Positions 51,761-61,267 of a stretch of DNA of 62,043 bases are shown piece after piece. Each line of letters starts with the position of its first letter. Position 1 is the first letter of the stretch. The DNA lies in assembly GCF_000160575.1 (NCBI RefSeq), contig NZ_GG697128.1, forward strand, positions 256,242 through 318,284. Reading direction: 5' to 3'. Under the pieces are notes generated by a model. The model searched no databases and was not told where the DNA came from. It saw nothing but the letters and a program-made list of their open reading frames with translations. This DNA comes from Weissella paramesenteroides ATCC 33313. GTDB lineage: Bacteria; Bacillota; Bacilli; Lactobacillales; Lactobacillaceae. The position numbers and the translations under genes are program-made.

Positions 51761-54700
51761 CTAAAGCATATGCATAGTCAATTTACTGCGTCCATTACCT
51801 AATTTTTTAACTGCTAACTGTTGCGGGATTTGTTGTTTCATTGACGTGACGTGCGAAATAATACCCACTAATCGGCCACTCTGCTCAACCATACTCAAAG
51901 CTTCCATAGCTTGTGAAAGCGTTTGTTCATCAAGTGAGCCAAAGCCCTCATCAATAAAGAGCGCGTCAATTTTTGCACCACCTGCTCGATGCTGGACAAT
52001 CTCAGCCATTGAAAGAGCAATCGAAAGTGCTGCAATGAATGACTCCCCACCAGACAGTGTACTCGTCGCTCTGATCTTACCACCATCTTGATCATAGATG
52101 TCAATATCTAAGCCATTTTGATTTGCTCGACCTGCTTGTCGATCTGACAAAATAAATTGGTATCGGCCAGCGGATAGCACACCAATATAATGACGATTAG
52201 CATACTCTAACACATCGTATAAGAAGCGCCGTAAAATGAATGATTCGAGCCGTAATCGCTTGTCGTTGTTACCATCAACTGCTTGCACCAATGCAAATAG
52301 ATCTTTACCAGCAGCTTGTTGCGCCAACCATTCATCTTGTAATTTCTGTACTGACAGCTCAATCTTTATTTGTTGATCTAATTGTGCTTTCTTAGCCGTA
52401 TAATCAGCAACCTGTTTCTCAACAAAAGTTTGTTGTTCATTAACAAGTCCTTGCAATTTTTCTAAGTCAGGATGATTTTCATTACCAATTTGGTGTTGTA
52501 AATCTGCTACTTCTGAAGACAAGTTTTTAATGCTTGTCTGGTAAGCCATAATCTCATCATGCAATTGATTGATTTCGTCTGGATTTTGTTGTAAATGTGT
52601 CATCAAGTCTGAAAATGCTGTCCAATCTTTAACCGGGCCTTCATCAATTGACTCATTTAAAATCTTCTGTTCATTGACTAAATCTTCTTGAATTTGCTGT
52701 AATTTTTGCTGGACGTCTGTCAATTGTTGTTGCTTTTCCTGTTGACTATTTTCGTTAGTTAACAATTGTTCTCTTAACTTTGTCCCTAAACCCTCATATT
52801 GTTTGATTTCAGTTTGAAGTCGCTCAATTTTTTGTTCATAGGCCATCTCCGATAGTAATCCTTCAGATGTACCAGTGAGTTGCTCAATTTCCTCAGTCAA
52901 ATCCTGCTTGGTATTTTTCTGTAAGACTAGAGTCTGATTATTTTCAACTATTTTATCCTTAATTTGTTGCACTTGCTGCTGTTTCGTGACAATATCCTGT
53001 GATAACACATCAATCTGCGCCTTAGTATCACGCATAAAGTCTAATGCCAATTGCCCAGTCTCTTTGAGTAAATTATTGTCAAAGGCAGTTGGTAATTGAC
53101 TGAAAGATTGATCTAAAGTCCCCATGATCTGCTGCCAGTCGGTTTTTAATTGCTCATAAAGATGTGCTATTTCATTTTTTCGTGACGTCAACCAGACTTG
53201 TTCACTATCAATTTTAGTTAAACTAGTCTGGTGATCCGTTTTAACTTTGGCTAACTGTGCAGTCGCTTTTCTAACTGCTAGCTCCGTCTCTTCAACAGCT
53301 TGAATGGCATTTTTTAAATCTATATATGAAATTGAACTATCCATTTCATGTTCATGCTGTTGCCCTTGGTAAATCTGGCCACAAATGATACAAGGCTCAC
53401 CAACCTGTAATTCTTGCTTTAGTTGCTGAATTAAGATATCCCGACGTAAAGATTGCTGTTCCTTTAATTTTTGAAGTTGCAAAGCTTGGTTATTTTCTGC
53501 CGTAGCCACTTGTCCTGCTAATTCGGTTGCTTGTGCTTTTATTTCTTTTAAAGTTATCTGGCGGGAGTCATACTCACTACTTTTTTCATTTAGAGACGCT
53601 ATCTGTGAAATCAACCTTGTTAAATTAATTTCATTTACGGCAATTTTCTGTTTATCAGATAAATGTTTTTGTTGTGTAGCTAAGTCGCTTTGAGCAGTTT
53701 GGCATTGTCCTGTTAAGACTTGTTGTGTTTGTTCTCCTGACTTTATTGCTGCAATCGCTTGTTGCAATTTTTCTTGAGCTTTCGTCAGTTGACGCGATTT
53801 AGGAAGTAAATCACTTTGAATTTGTTGTAGCGTCACCCGTTTCTCAGCAATGTTTTCCTGTTGTTCATTATGCTTTGCTTGCGCGTCCTTTAAACTCGAT
53901 TGTTGTTGTTTTAGGACACTTATTGCTTTATCAATTTGTTGCTTATTTTCTGACGTTTCATTAAGTTGCGCATTCAATTGATCTTGCTTATCAACTATTG
54001 AACGTTGTGCTGCACCCCAACGTAATGTGCGCAACCAAACTGTTTTCTGGTCAATTTCTGGTTTAAACGTCTTTTTTTCTTGTAAATCTTGTTGTCGTTT
54101 TGCTAATTGTGTATATAAATCAGCAATTCGTCGTCCATCTTGATATTCTTGCTGCACAGATTGCAATTTTTTTCGAGCAACTGCTAGCTGATTACCTTGC
54201 TCAGTTATCGTCACCCGCATATCTTTATTCATCTGAATCAAGACTGCCAATTTTTCTTCTGCAGTTGGCGCGCTTGTTTCAATATCATCTTGTGGCCAAC
54301 TAATTTGATTTAGTCGTTCATTTCGTTGAAAAACAATTTTTTCCAAATTACTGTCAGATATTTTTTGTTGTTGCTTTAACTCATTAGTAAATTGATCAAA
54401 AATTGCTGTACCAAATAATTGGCGTAAAATTACCTTTTTTTCATCACTTTGAGCACTTAAAAATTCACGAAATTTATCTTGCGGTAACAAAATGATTTTG
54501 CGAAATTGTTCAGCATTCAAATGCAATAATTCTTTAATTTGGTCATTAACAACAGTCGCCTTATCTCCTAGTGCAGCAACAGGCGTTTTGAGTGTGTTGT
54601 CGACTTCTAAAAGAGAAACCGTGGCTTTATGAGCGGTTAAATCCAAATCTGATTTTGCTCCCCGCTTTTTTTTCAGCATCTGCGTTGGTGTTCGTTTAAT

Positions 54701-54967
54701 TTCATAGAAATGACCATTATGTTCGAACCAAAAAATGACTTTTGTTTCAGAAACTGTATCCGCAAATTCACTGCGCATATCTTCCGGTTGGCGTTCACCA
54801 GTGCCTTCACCAAATAACGCATAGGTCATACCATCAAATATAGTTGTCTTACCAGCACCTGTATCACCTGTGATTAAGAATAATTTAGATTCTGTAAAAT
54901 TCGAAAAATCAATCACTGCATGATCGTACGGTCCAAAATTGTTCAACTGTAATTTTATAGGACGCAT
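51761..54967 (-). CDS. sbcC: Exonuclease SbcCD subunit C (ATPase)
   Basis: Partner of SbcD in an ATP-driven nuclease that opens hairpins and processes blocked DNA ends; related to Rad50. The 1068 residues have Walker A GDTGAGKTTIFDG near 35, then two very long coiled-coil arms rich in Gln, Lys and Glu around a zinc hook EPCIICG near 523. The ABC signature LSGGESFIAALSIAL near 960 and Walker B ALFIDEGFGSLDE near 1008 come last. The stop of sbcD lies just before the start, with GAGGAGG inside the sbcD end, so the two are coupled. The coiled-coil codon use is notably rich in CAA/CAG. Confidence 0.96.
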   Translation of the reverse strand: MRPIKLQLNNFGPYDHAVIDFSNFTESKLFLITGDTGAGKTTIFDGMTYALFGEGTGERQPEDMRSEFADTVSETKVIFWFEHNGHFYEIKRTPTQMLKKKRGAKSDLDLTAHKATVSLLEVDNTLKTPVAALGDKATVVNDQIKELLHLNAEQFRKIILLPQDKFREFLSAQSDEKKVILRQLFGTAIFDQFTNELKQQQKISDSNLEKIVFQRNERLNQISWPQDDIETSAPTAEEKLAVLIQMNKDMRVTITEQGNQLAVARKKLQSVQQEYQDGRRIADLYTQLAKRQQDLQEKKTFKPEIDQKTVWLRTLRWGAAQRSIVDKQDQLNAQLNETSENKQQIDKAISVLKQQQSSLKDAQAKHNEQQENIAEKRVTLQQIQSDLLPKSRQLTKAQEKLQQAIAAIKSGEQTQQVLTGQCQTAQSDLATQQKHLSDKQKIAVNEINLTRLISQIASLNEKSSEYDSRQITLKEIKAQATELAGQVATAENNQALQLQKLKEQQSLRRDILIQQLKQELQVGEPCIICGQIYQGQQHEHEMDSSISYIDLKNAIQAVEETELAVRKATAQLAKVKTDHQTSLTKIDSEQVWLTSRKNEIAHLYEQLKTDWQQIMGTLDQSFSQLPTAFDNNLLKETGQLALDFMRDTKAQIDVLSQDIVTKQQQVQQIKDKIVENNQTLVLQKNTKQDLTEEIEQLTGTSEGLLSEMAYEQKIERLQTEIKQYEGLGTKLREQLLTNENSQQEKQQQLTDVQQKLQQIQEDLVNEQKILNESIDEGPVKDWTAFSDLMTHLQQNPDEINQLHDEIMAYQTSIKNLSSEVADLQHQIGNENHPDLEKLQGLVNEQQTFVEKQVADYTAKKAQLDQQIKIELSVQKLQDEWLAQQAAGKDLFALVQAVDGNNDKRLRLESFILRRFLYDVLEYANRHYIGVLSAGRYQFILSDRQAGRANQNGLDIDIYDQDGGKIRATSTLSGGESFIAALSIALSMAEIVQHRAGGAKIDALFIDEGFGSLDEQTLSQAMEALSMVEQSGRLVGIISHVTSMKQQIPQQLAVKKLGNGRSKLTMHML

Positions 54968-54968
54968 A

Positions 54969-56141
54969 TTAGTTTTCTTCCTCCTGTTGATGTAGCTGGC
55001 TCAAAGTATCATCAATAAGTTTTTTTTGATTGTTATTTAACTGTTTACCAGTTACAAATTGATAAAAATTAGCAATCATGACATCATCGTTACCATCATC
55101 AGCTTTAATTTCCGGTATATCCTGTCGATTCTGAACTAATTTTGGCAAATCATATTTAACTTCTACAACATCCCCATAAATTTCAGCTAACATCGCCCGT
55201 GCATTCGTTGCCGTGACATGTCCCTGAATTTTAATACTAAAATAATTTTTATGACCTCGTTCGTATTGCTGATAAAAATCGGCATCAATTAATTGTTCAA
55301 ACGTACCAGTTAACAGAATCAAATCCTTTTTAGGTAACAAAGGGTGCCAACTTGTTCTCACTTGATGATTTTTGATTTCAACAATATAGACCCCTTTTTC
55401 AGACTGGGCTTCTTTGGTATTAAATTTAATTGGTGAACCTGAATATTGCACAACATCACTCGGACTAGCTTGTCGTAGATGTAAATGTCCGAGCGCAACA
55501 TAATCAAAATCCTGAAATAGTTGGTCATCCAAGCCTCGCAATCCACCAACTTGTGAGTTTGTTTCACTAGTAAACTCATAATCTTGATTTTTACTACCAA
55601 CAACGTAGTAGTGGGTCACTAATACATGGTTCATTTCTGGTTTAAACTGGGCAACCATCTCTGACACGATACGAGGCATAACCTGATTAATTGTTTGATA
55701 CTGAGATGCTTCGTCCTCTGTTATACCGTAATAAACACGGGCCATTGAAGGTTCAATGAAAGGCAATAAAAATATTTGTGTATCCTGTGTCTCAACTGGT
55801 TTAAAGGCATCTGCAAGGGTTGTATTTAAATATAATTGATTTTTTTCACGCCACTCACGCCCTGCGCCCAACCTGGTTGCACCATCATGATTTCCTGAAA
55901 CAGCGTAAATGGGCATTTTAAACGTTATATTTAGATCTTTTAACATACCTTCTAAACTGTTGACTGCTGAAATAGGTGCAATACCCCGATCATACAAATC
56001 ACCAGCGATAATTACACCATCTACTTCTTCGTTAACTGCTAAATCCCTAATTTGTTGATAAGCTGTTTGCTGCTCTGCCAGTAGTGAGTAGCCCCCTAAC
56101 TCCTTACCAATGTGCCAGTCAGCTGTATGTAAAAACTTCAT
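54969..56141 (-). CDS. sbcD: Exonuclease SbcCD subunit D (nuclease)
   Basis: Mre11-like metallophosphoesterase that cuts DNA hairpins and 5' or 3' ends together with SbcC. The 390 residues hold all phosphoesterase motifs: LHTADWHIGKELGG at 4-17, IIAGDLYDRG near 51, AVSGNHDGATRLG near 86, a His in VTHYYVVG near 187 and ALGHLHLRQ near 223. A C-terminal domain of about 130 residues that contacts SbcC follows. The start at 56141 has AGAGGAAG 7 nt upstream; a frame eight codons longer lacks this spacing. It is directly followed by sbcC. Confidence 0.95.
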   Translation of the reverse strand: MKFLHTADWHIGKELGGYSLLAEQQTAYQQIRDLAVNEEVDGVIIAGDLYDRGIAPISAVNSLEGMLKDLNITFKMPIYAVSGNHDGATRLGAGREWREKNQLYLNTTLADAFKPVETQDTQIFLLPFIEPSMARVYYGITEDEASQYQTINQVMPRIVSEMVAQFKPEMNHVLVTHYYVVGSKNQDYEFTSETNSQVGGLRGLDDQLFQDFDYVALGHLHLRQASPSDVVQYSGSPIKFNTKEAQSEKGVYIVEIKNHQVRTSWHPLLPKKDLILLTGTFEQLIDADFYQQYERGHKNYFSIKIQGHVTATNARAMLAEIYGDVVEVKYDLPKLVQNRQDIPEIKADDGNDDVMIANFYQFVTGKQLNNNQKKLIDDTLSQLHQQEEEN

Positions 56142-56218
56142 AATCAAACTTCCTCTAATTTTCATTGATTATTTAACTATTAATTGTCATTCTGAAGGTT
56201 ATTTTTCAGTTAGAAAAC

Positions 56219-56260
56219 AAAAAGAAGTTGGGACAAAGGAAAATGTGCCAACTTCTTTTT
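56219..56260. terminator. Bidirectional terminator, repeat-family type
   Basis: AAAAAGAAGTTGG (56219-56231) pairs with CCAACTTCTTTTT (56248-56260), extended by ACA/TGT past a mismatch. It ends the minus-strand vitamin B6 operon at 56378. Confidence 0.85.
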
Positions 56261-56351
56261 GCTAAAAATATCTTAATTAAAAGCACGGCAATTTAATTGT
56301 ATAAACACGTTCCCAAAGTCTGAAGCCTCAATGTAACGCAATTTGTCTCGC
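56261..56351 (-). repeat. Dispersed intergenic repeat, copy with the 5' arm deleted
   Basis: On the minus strand GCGAGACAAA is joined directly to TTGCGTTACATTGAGG, followed by CTTCAGACTTTGGGAACG, then the linker and the hairpin at 56219-56260. Compared with copy B, the segment between two CAAA tetranucleotides (inside GACAAAAGTC and GGCGCAAATT) is missing. It lies 26 bp after the ECF S component stop. Confidence 0.8.
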
Positions 56352-56377
56352 TTTCTTCTAACTTGATACTTTTGTCA

Positions 56378-56884
56378 TTAACGTATCCACTTACGCAATG
56401 GTACGCTCACAATCAATGCCAAAATAAAGCCAACTAAAACTTGGACAATATTAGCAGGCACATCCGTTAAACCAGCTAATGCTGCTGATTGCAAAGACAT
56501 CTTTGAGCCACCTGTCACCCAAAGTAGGAAACTACCTGCTACCCAATAGCCAACTACCATCGTCAAGCCACCTAAGAAATTCCCTAATATACGGACACCG
56601 ACTGTTTTTTCAACATTATAGTGCCCAATAATCCAGCCTTCTGTTCCGTGAATAATCAATGAAAAAAACATCCATTGTGGATAGCCCGCAAATAAGTCCA
56701 ACAAAAAACCAGTCAAGCCACCAACTGCCAGACCCATTTTAGGTCCAAAATGCCAAGCACCGATAAAAATGCCGGTCTCAACCAAAGAGACAAATCCGGT
56801 GGGTGTCGGTAATTTAGCGACGTAACTTAATACAATATTGGTGGCGATTAAAACCGCCCCGATAGTGAGTTGTTTTGTTTTCAT
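56378..56884 (-). CDS. ECF transporter S component, probably vitamin B6 or HMP
   Basis: Membrane substrate-binding subunit of an energy-coupling-factor vitamin importer. The 168 residues form about six helices, with an N-terminal QLTIGAVLIATNIVLSYVAKLPTPTGFVSLVETGIF. The P-x-G-x-x-S stretch and the G-F-L-x-D-L motif (GLTGFLLDLFAGYPQWM) are typical of S components. It lies 5 bp after the pyridoxine kinase-like gene, which suggests pyridoxine/pyridoxal or hydroxymethylpyrimidine as the substrate. The ribosome binding site is AAGGGG. No EcfA/T genes are adjacent, so the energising module must be elsewhere. The orientation places it last in the operon. Confidence 0.8.
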   Translation of the reverse strand: MKTKQLTIGAVLIATNIVLSYVAKLPTPTGFVSLVETGIFIGAWHFGPKMGLAVGGLTGFLLDLFAGYPQWMFFSLIIHGTEGWIIGHYNVEKTVGVRILGNFLGGLTMVVGYWVAGSFLLWVTGGSKMSLQSAALAGLTDVPANIVQVLVGFILALIVSVPLRKWIR

Positions 56885-56889
56885 TTGTT

Positions 56890-57696
56890 TTACCCCTTAC
56901 GCCGGCGAGCTGCCTGCCAAACATTACCAACCTTAAAATCATCATTTAAATTAACACCGTGCAAAATACCATGATGAACAAAATCTTTTGCATCATCAAT
57001 GGCCATTAACACAGGAACATTTTGAGCGATTTGACTAGCAATCGCCGCAGAAAATGTACAACCTGCACCATTGTTAAATGGTCGCTCTATTTTGGATAAT
57101 TTAATAACTTTTTTCGTATCCTCAGAAATCACGGCATCTGATGCCATATCACCGTCTAAACGAACGCCACCTTTAACAACAACCGTTTTGGGGCCAATTT
57201 TATGAAGCATTTCAGCAACCGTCAATAGGTCAGCCTCAGAATGAATAGCCTGTTGTGTTAGTAACTCGGCCTCGATCAGATTAGGTGTCACAACCGTTGC
57301 TAATGGTAATAACTTTTGCTTAATTGCAGTGGATAATTCTGAAGCATTGACTGAATCAGTTTCTTTAAATGCCATCACTGGATCAATCACTATTGGAACC
57401 CGTCCAACATATTGTTTTATAAACTGACTAACTAAATCAATATGTGCAACAGAAGGTAACAAACCGACTTTAATCCCCTTAATGTCTGACAACTCTCCCA
57501 GGGACGTCAATTGTTTCGCCAACACAGATATTGGTACCTCATGGATATCAAAATCGTATTGATTAACAGTCACAATGCTTGTAATTGCACTTAAACCAAA
57601 CAAACCATATTCATTGAACGTTGCTAAATCAGCTTGAACTCCACCGCCAGATAAAGTATCAGAACCAGCGATTGTTATGATTTTCCCTACCACCAT
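56890..57696 (-). CDS. pdxK: Pyridoxine (or HMP) kinase, PfkB/ThiD family
   Basis: ATP-dependent kinase that phosphorylates vitamin B6 vitamers. The 268 residues match the Firmicutes PdxK/ThiD type: TIAGSDTLSGGGVQADLATF at 7-26, VIDPVMAFK near 112, VTPNLIEAELL near 145, VVVKGGVRLDGD near 182 and the anion-hole FNNGAGCTFSAA with catalytic Asp/Cys near 215. The start at 57696 has AAGGGGTG 6 nt upstream; the open frame reaches 36 codons further into non-coding-like sequence. It is followed after 5 bp by an ECF S component. HMP kinase activity cannot be excluded, but no thiamine genes are near. Confidence 0.82.
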   Translation of the reverse strand: MVVGKIITIAGSDTLSGGGVQADLATFNEYGLFGLSAITSIVTVNQYDFDIHEVPISVLAKQLTSLGELSDIKGIKVGLLPSVAHIDLVSQFIKQYVGRVPIVIDPVMAFKETDSVNASELSTAIKQKLLPLATVVTPNLIEAELLTQQAIHSEADLLTVAEMLHKIGPKTVVVKGGVRLDGDMASDAVISEDTKKVIKLSKIERPFNNGAGCTFSAAIASQIAQNVPVLMAIDDAKDFVHHGILHGVNLNDDFKVGNVWQAARRRKG

Positions 57697-57781
57697 CGCG
57701 ACACCCCTTTTACAGTAATTAAATTTAAGTTTAGCACAAATTACTACCTGTAAACATAGACTTATTAAGCGTAGGCACAAA

Positions 57782-57815
57782 AAAAAGAAGCCGTGAGTTA
57801 ACACGACTTCTTTTT
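57782..57815. terminator. Terminator of the hup gene
   Basis: AAAAAGAAG-C-CGTG ... CACG-A-CTTCTTTTT (57782-57795 with 57802-57815), a 13-pair stem with one mismatch and flanking A/T runs. Confidence 0.88.
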
Positions 57816-57824
57816 CGATACAAC

Positions 57825-58100
57825 TTACTTGATTGCATCCTTCAATGCCTTACCAGGCTTGAATGCAGGAATCTTTGATGCAGCAATCTCGATTTCCTCA
57901 CCAGTTTGTGGGTTACGACCCTTACGAGCTGCACGAGAACGTACTTCAAAGTTACCAAAGCCAATTAATTGGACTTTTTCACCCTTTGCCAAAGTTTCTT
58001 GGATTGAAGCAAACACTGCATCAACTGCAGCAGTTGCATCCTTCTTTGTCAAACCAGTTGCAGTTGCAACATCAGTTACTAATTCTTGCTTGTTAGCCAT
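57825..58100 (-). CDS. hup: DNA-binding protein HU
   Basis: Nucleoid-associated protein that bends DNA as a dimer. The 91 residues show [28 protein letters not shown] at the start, [25 protein letters not shown] in the DNA-binding arm (Arg and Pro tip) and [16 protein letters not shown] at the end, all canonical. GGAGG lies 8 nt before the ATG. A TATAAT (minus strand, 58191-58196) gives a leader of about 85 nt. It stands between der and the vitamin B6 operon; a hairpin separates it from der. Codon use is that of a highly expressed gene. Confidence 0.97.
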   Translation of the reverse strand: MANKQELVTDVATATGLTKKDATAAVDAVFASIQETLAKGEKVQLIGFGNFEVRSRAARKGRNPQTGEEIEIAASKIPAFKPGKALKDAIK

Positions 58101-58190
58101 TTAGTTTTCCTCCTGCATAGGTATTATTAGCTAAGTGCCAATAAATTTAGATTGAATCTGTAATTAGATTTCGATACTTAGAATATCATA

Positions 58191-58255
58191 ATTATACGCT
58201 TCTTACAAGTAAAAAATGTCTTAAAACGTTGATATGACAAGGTTTTTGTCATATC
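58191..58255 (-). promoter_or_regulatory. hup promoter and der-side hairpin
   Basis: A minus-strand TATAAT lies at 58191-58196. Upstream, GATATGACAA/TTGTCATATC (58231-58240 with 58246-58255) is a perfect 10-bp stem followed on the minus strand, about 20 nt further on, by a T run, so it probably ends the der transcript. Confidence 0.55.
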
Positions 58256-58307
58256 CTTAAACATTTTCATAAAATTGTGATGAAAGAAGCCCAGATTAAG
58301 TTTATTT

Positions 58308-59618
58308 TTATTTTCGTGCTCGTTTAATCAAATGAATTGGTGTTCCTGTAAAATCAAATGATTTACGAATTTGATTCTCTAGGAAACGTTCATATGAAAA
58401 GTGCATCAACTCAGGATCATTTACAAAGACAACAAACGTTGGTGGTTGAATAGCAACTTGTGTCGCATAATAAACACGCAATCGCTTACCATTAACTGTT
58501 GAAGTTGGGTTTAGTGCCAAGGCATCCATAATAACTTCATTTAACGTTGCTGACTGAATGCGCTTTTGATGATTATCATTTACTTGCTTGATTAAGGCTG
58601 GCAATTTATTCAAACGTTGCTTAGTCATGGCAGAAACAAAAACAATTGGTGCATATGACAAGTATTGGAACTCTTGACGAATCTGATTTTCAAAATCAGC
58701 CATCGTATGATTATCCTTTTCAAGGGTATCCCACTTGTTCACAACAATAATTACAGCTCGACCAGCTTCATGCGCATAACCCGCCACATGTTTATCTTGT
58801 TCGCGAATACCTTCCTCCGCATTCAAGACAACCAACACGACGTTGGAATCATCAATGGCACGCATAGCACGCATAACCGAATATTTTTCAGTTGATTCAT
58901 ACACTTTACCACGCTTACGAATTCCGGCGGTATCGACCATAACGAATTCATCACCATAAGCTGAAGTAAATCTTGTGTCAATTGCATCACGTGTTGTACC
59001 GGAAATGTCCGAAACGATCACTCGTTCTTCGCCTAAAATAGCATTTACTAATGATGACTTACCAACATTTGGACGACCGATGAATGAAAAACGTACTGCA
59101 TCGTCTTCTTCTTGTGCCTCAATCTCTGGGAAATTAGCAACAACTTGGTCTAGTAAGTCTCCTAATCCCGTACCATGTGCACCAGAAATTGGATATGGAT
59201 CACCAAATCCTAATGCATAAAATTCATAGATTTCTGATCGCAATTCAATATTATCAACTTTATTAACAGCCAAAACAACTGGCTTTTTTGATCGATACAA
59301 TATCTTAGCAACACGTTCATCAGCTTCTGTCAATCCTTCACGGGCTGAAACCATGAAAACAATCACATCAGCTTCGTCAATCGCAATTTCAGCTTGTTGC
59401 ACAATTTGTGACATAAATGGTTCATCACCCATGTCAATTCCACCGGTATCAATTAATCGAAATTCATGAGTCAACCATTCAGCACGCGTGTAAATACGAT
59501 CACGTGTGACACCTGGTGTATCCTCTACAATTGAAATTCGATCACCCGCGATGCGGTTAAAAATTGTTGATTTACCAACGTTTGGACGACCAACAACAGC
59601 CACAACAGGAAATCCCAT
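58308..59618 (-). CDS. der: Ribosome biogenesis GTPase Der (EngA)
   Basis: Essential double GTPase for maturation of the 50S subunit. The 436 residues contain two tandem G domains: [13 protein letters not shown] at 10-22 with DTGGIDMG near 57 and NKVDN near 118, and [13 protein letters not shown] near 183 with DTAGIRKRG near 231 and NKWDT near 296. A C-terminal KH-like domain ([16 protein letters not shown]) ends the protein. AGAGGATAAT precedes the ATG. The order rpsA - der - hup is conserved in lactobacilli. In this genome a full copy of the dispersed repeat lies between rpsA and der. Confidence 0.97.
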   Translation of the reverse strand: MGFPVVAVVGRPNVGKSTIFNRIAGDRISIVEDTPGVTRDRIYTRAEWLTHEFRLIDTGGIDMGDEPFMSQIVQQAEIAIDEADVIVFMVSAREGLTEADERVAKILYRSKKPVVLAVNKVDNIELRSEIYEFYALGFGDPYPISGAHGTGLGDLLDQVVANFPEIEAQEEDDAVRFSFIGRPNVGKSSLVNAILGEERVIVSDISGTTRDAIDTRFTSAYGDEFVMVDTAGIRKRGKVYESTEKYSVMRAMRAIDDSNVVLVVLNAEEGIREQDKHVAGYAHEAGRAVIIVVNKWDTLEKDNHTMADFENQIRQEFQYLSYAPIVFVSAMTKQRLNKLPALIKQVNDNHQKRIQSATLNEVIMDALALNPTSTVNGKRLRVYYATQVAIQPPTFVVFVNDPELMHFSYERFLENQIRKSFDFTGTPIHLIKRARK

Positions 59619-59720
59619 ATTATCCTCTTTTCTGAATCACAAAGATTATTGCAATTCGTTTTAATTTGTATACGCTATGTTTAATATTAACATGAATTAA
59701 TACGAAACAAAAATTAGAGA
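59619..59720. other. Intergenic segment upstream of der
   Basis: Together with the repeat it forms a 334-bp gap between der and rpsA. This part is AT-rich and should hold the der promoter (minus strand) and possibly a promoter for the repeat (plus strand); I cannot fix either with confidence. I see no gene. Confidence 0.5.
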
Positions 59721-59895
59721 GCAAGACAAAAGTCGTTTTGAAGCCGGTGTGTAACGTGATTTGCGCCATTTTTGGCCGTAGCAAAGCGAAGGACAGGAAT
59801 GGCGCAAATTGCGTTACATTGAGGCTTCAGACTTTTGGAACGCATTTATGCTATCAAACTAACATGCGTTTAATTAATAACTTTTAGCACAAAAA
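59721..59895 (+). repeat. Dispersed modular intergenic repeat, full-length copy B
   Basis: A long hairpin spans 59727-59837 with nested perfect stems: CAAAAGTC/GACTTTTG (59727-59734 with 59830-59837), TGAAGCC/GGCTTCA (59739-59745 with 59823-59829), TGTAACG/CGTTACA (59750-59756 with 59812-59818) and ATTTGCGCCATT/AATGGCGCAAAT (59759-59770 with 59798-59809). The AT-rich linker and a terminator follow. It is oriented away from der and convergent with rpsA, so it is not a simple gene tail. Confidence 0.88.
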
Positions 59896-59930
59896 TTAGA
59901 GGCTGAGACAACATCTGTCCCAGCCTCTAA
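59896..59930. terminator. Terminator of rpsA and of the repeat
   Basis: TTAGAGGCTG-A-GACA and TGTC-C-CAGCCTCTAA form a 14-pair stem (59896-59910 with 59916-59930) with a 5-nt loop. Confidence 0.8.
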
Positions 59931-59952
59931 CTGTTTTAAACTATTCTAATGC

Positions 59953-61170
59953 TTAGTTAAAATCTTTGAAGATGTCACCAAAAGCATCACCTAACGTTGC
60001 TGAACCTTCTTCTTCAGAAGTTGAGTAGTTAGTAGGTGCAGATTGGCGAGGGCGACGTGAACGACGAGGACGATCATTTTCCTCGTGTGCAGGTGCCTCT
60101 TCCAAAGCCTTGATTGACAATGACAAACGTTGACGTTCTGGGTTAACATCCAAAACCTTAACTTGAACCTTGTCACCAGCCTTCAATACATCACTAGGGT
60201 TAGCAATGTGCTTGTGTGAGATTTGTGAAACGTGAACCAAACCTTCAACACCTGGGAACACTTCAACGAATGCACCAAAGTCAACCACGCGCTTAACAGT
60301 TCCTTCTAGAACTGTACCAGCTGGTGCCTTTTCAGCAGCTGCATCCCAAGGTCCTGGTTGTGTAGCCTTGATTGACAATGAGATACGCTCACGTTCTGGA
60401 TCCAAGCCCAAAACCTTAACCTTAACTTCTTCACCAACTGACAAAACGTCTGAAGGTTGTGAAACGCGTTCGTGTGAGATTTCAGATACGTGTACCAATC
60501 CATCAACACCACCAAGGTCAATAAATGCACCAAAGTTAGTCATACGAGCAACTTTACCTTCAATGACATCACCAACTGATAGTTCATCAAAGATGCGTGC
60601 CAAAGCAGCTGAGCGCTCTTCATTCAACACATCACGACGTGACAAGATCAAACGGCTATCTGCAGCATTGATTTCAATAATCTTTGCACGGATAGTTTGA
60701 CCCTTGTATTGGTTCAAATCTTGCACGAAACGGTTCTCAATCATTGAAGCAGGTACGAATCCACGTACACCTTCAACATCAACAACCAAACCACCCTTAA
60801 CGGCTTGCGTTACTGGGGCTTCCACAATGTCGTCAACACTGTGCTTGCTTGCGATTTCTTCCCAAGCACGACGAGCTTCAAGACGACGCTTTGACAATAG
60901 GTATGATCCACCTTCCTTGTCAGAACCGATAGTTGATACAACTACCAAATCCAACACGTCTCCAACCTTGACAAGGTCATTTACGTCCGCATCGCGGTCA
61001 GTTGTCAATTCGCGCAAAGGAATTACACCTTCAACGCCGGCACCTTCAATACCTACGATAACTTGACGATTATCATCAATTGCCAAGACTTCACCCTTAA
61101 CTACATCGCCAACTTTAACTTCGGCTACGCTGTCAAGAGCTGCCAATAGCTCGTTGTTCTCTTCGTTCAT
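59953..61170 (-). CDS. rpsA: 30S ribosomal protein S1
   Basis: RNA-binding ribosomal protein that helps load mRNA. The 405 residues contain four S1 (OB-fold) domains at about 16-85, 105-170, 193-262 and 278-348. The last two are the most regular (GKVARMTNFGAFIDLGGVDGLVHVS; GTVKRVVDFGAFVEVF), each ending in ERxRLSLSIK. A basic, disordered tail (RPRRSRRPRQS) and an acidic end follow. This four-domain form is the Firmicutes type, shorter than the six-domain E. coli protein. AGGAGGATATATT precedes the ATG. It lies 97 bp after cmk, the usual partner. Confidence 0.96.
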   Translation of the reverse strand: MNEENNELLAALDSVAEVKVGDVVKGEVLAIDDNRQVIVGIEGAGVEGVIPLRELTTDRDADVNDLVKVGDVLDLVVVSTIGSDKEGGSYLLSKRRLEARRAWEEIASKHSVDDIVEAPVTQAVKGGLVVDVEGVRGFVPASMIENRFVQDLNQYKGQTIRAKIIEINAADSRLILSRRDVLNEERSAALARIFDELSVGDVIEGKVARMTNFGAFIDLGGVDGLVHVSEISHERVSQPSDVLSVGEEVKVKVLGLDPERERISLSIKATQPGPWDAAAEKAPAGTVLEGTVKRVVDFGAFVEVFPGVEGLVHVSQISHKHIANPSDVLKAGDKVQVKVLDVNPERQRLSLSIKALEEAPAHEENDRPRRSRRPRQSAPTNYSTSEEEGSATLGDAFGDIFKDFN

Positions 61171-61207
61171 TACAATATATCCTCCTGGTCACACGACTCT
61201 AATGAAT

Positions 61208-61236
61208 ATTATACCCAATATTGGTATATATTACCA
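61208..61236 (-). promoter_or_regulatory. rpsA promoter with a palindrome
   Basis: A minus-strand TATAAT (61208-61213) lies 17 bp from a weak TGGTAA (61231-61236). The spacer contains the inverted repeat TATACC-N7-GGTATA (61210-61228), which overlaps the -10 box and could be an operator. Confidence 0.45.
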
Positions 61237-61267
61237 GTGCTTTTTACACTTTTTTGAGTTGTATTTA

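Noticed and set aside
52000-54900. Gln-rich runs in SbcC as a low-complexity or repeat insertion
   Set aside because: They follow the heptad pattern of the long coiled-coil arms that are normal for SbcC.
56890-57696. TPP riboswitch before the kinase and ECF genes
   Set aside because: The leader upstream of 57696 is short and contains no thi-box-like stems; the kinase is also more like PdxK than ThiD.
57829-58104. Plus-strand frames opposite hup
   Set aside because: Their length is explained by hup codon bias; no start signal or recognisable domain.
60368-61066. Long open frames on the plus strand opposite rpsA
   Set aside because: They are antisense shadows of the highly biased S1 codons, low in plausible protein features and without ribosome binding sites. 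The minus-strand S1 domains are unmistakable.
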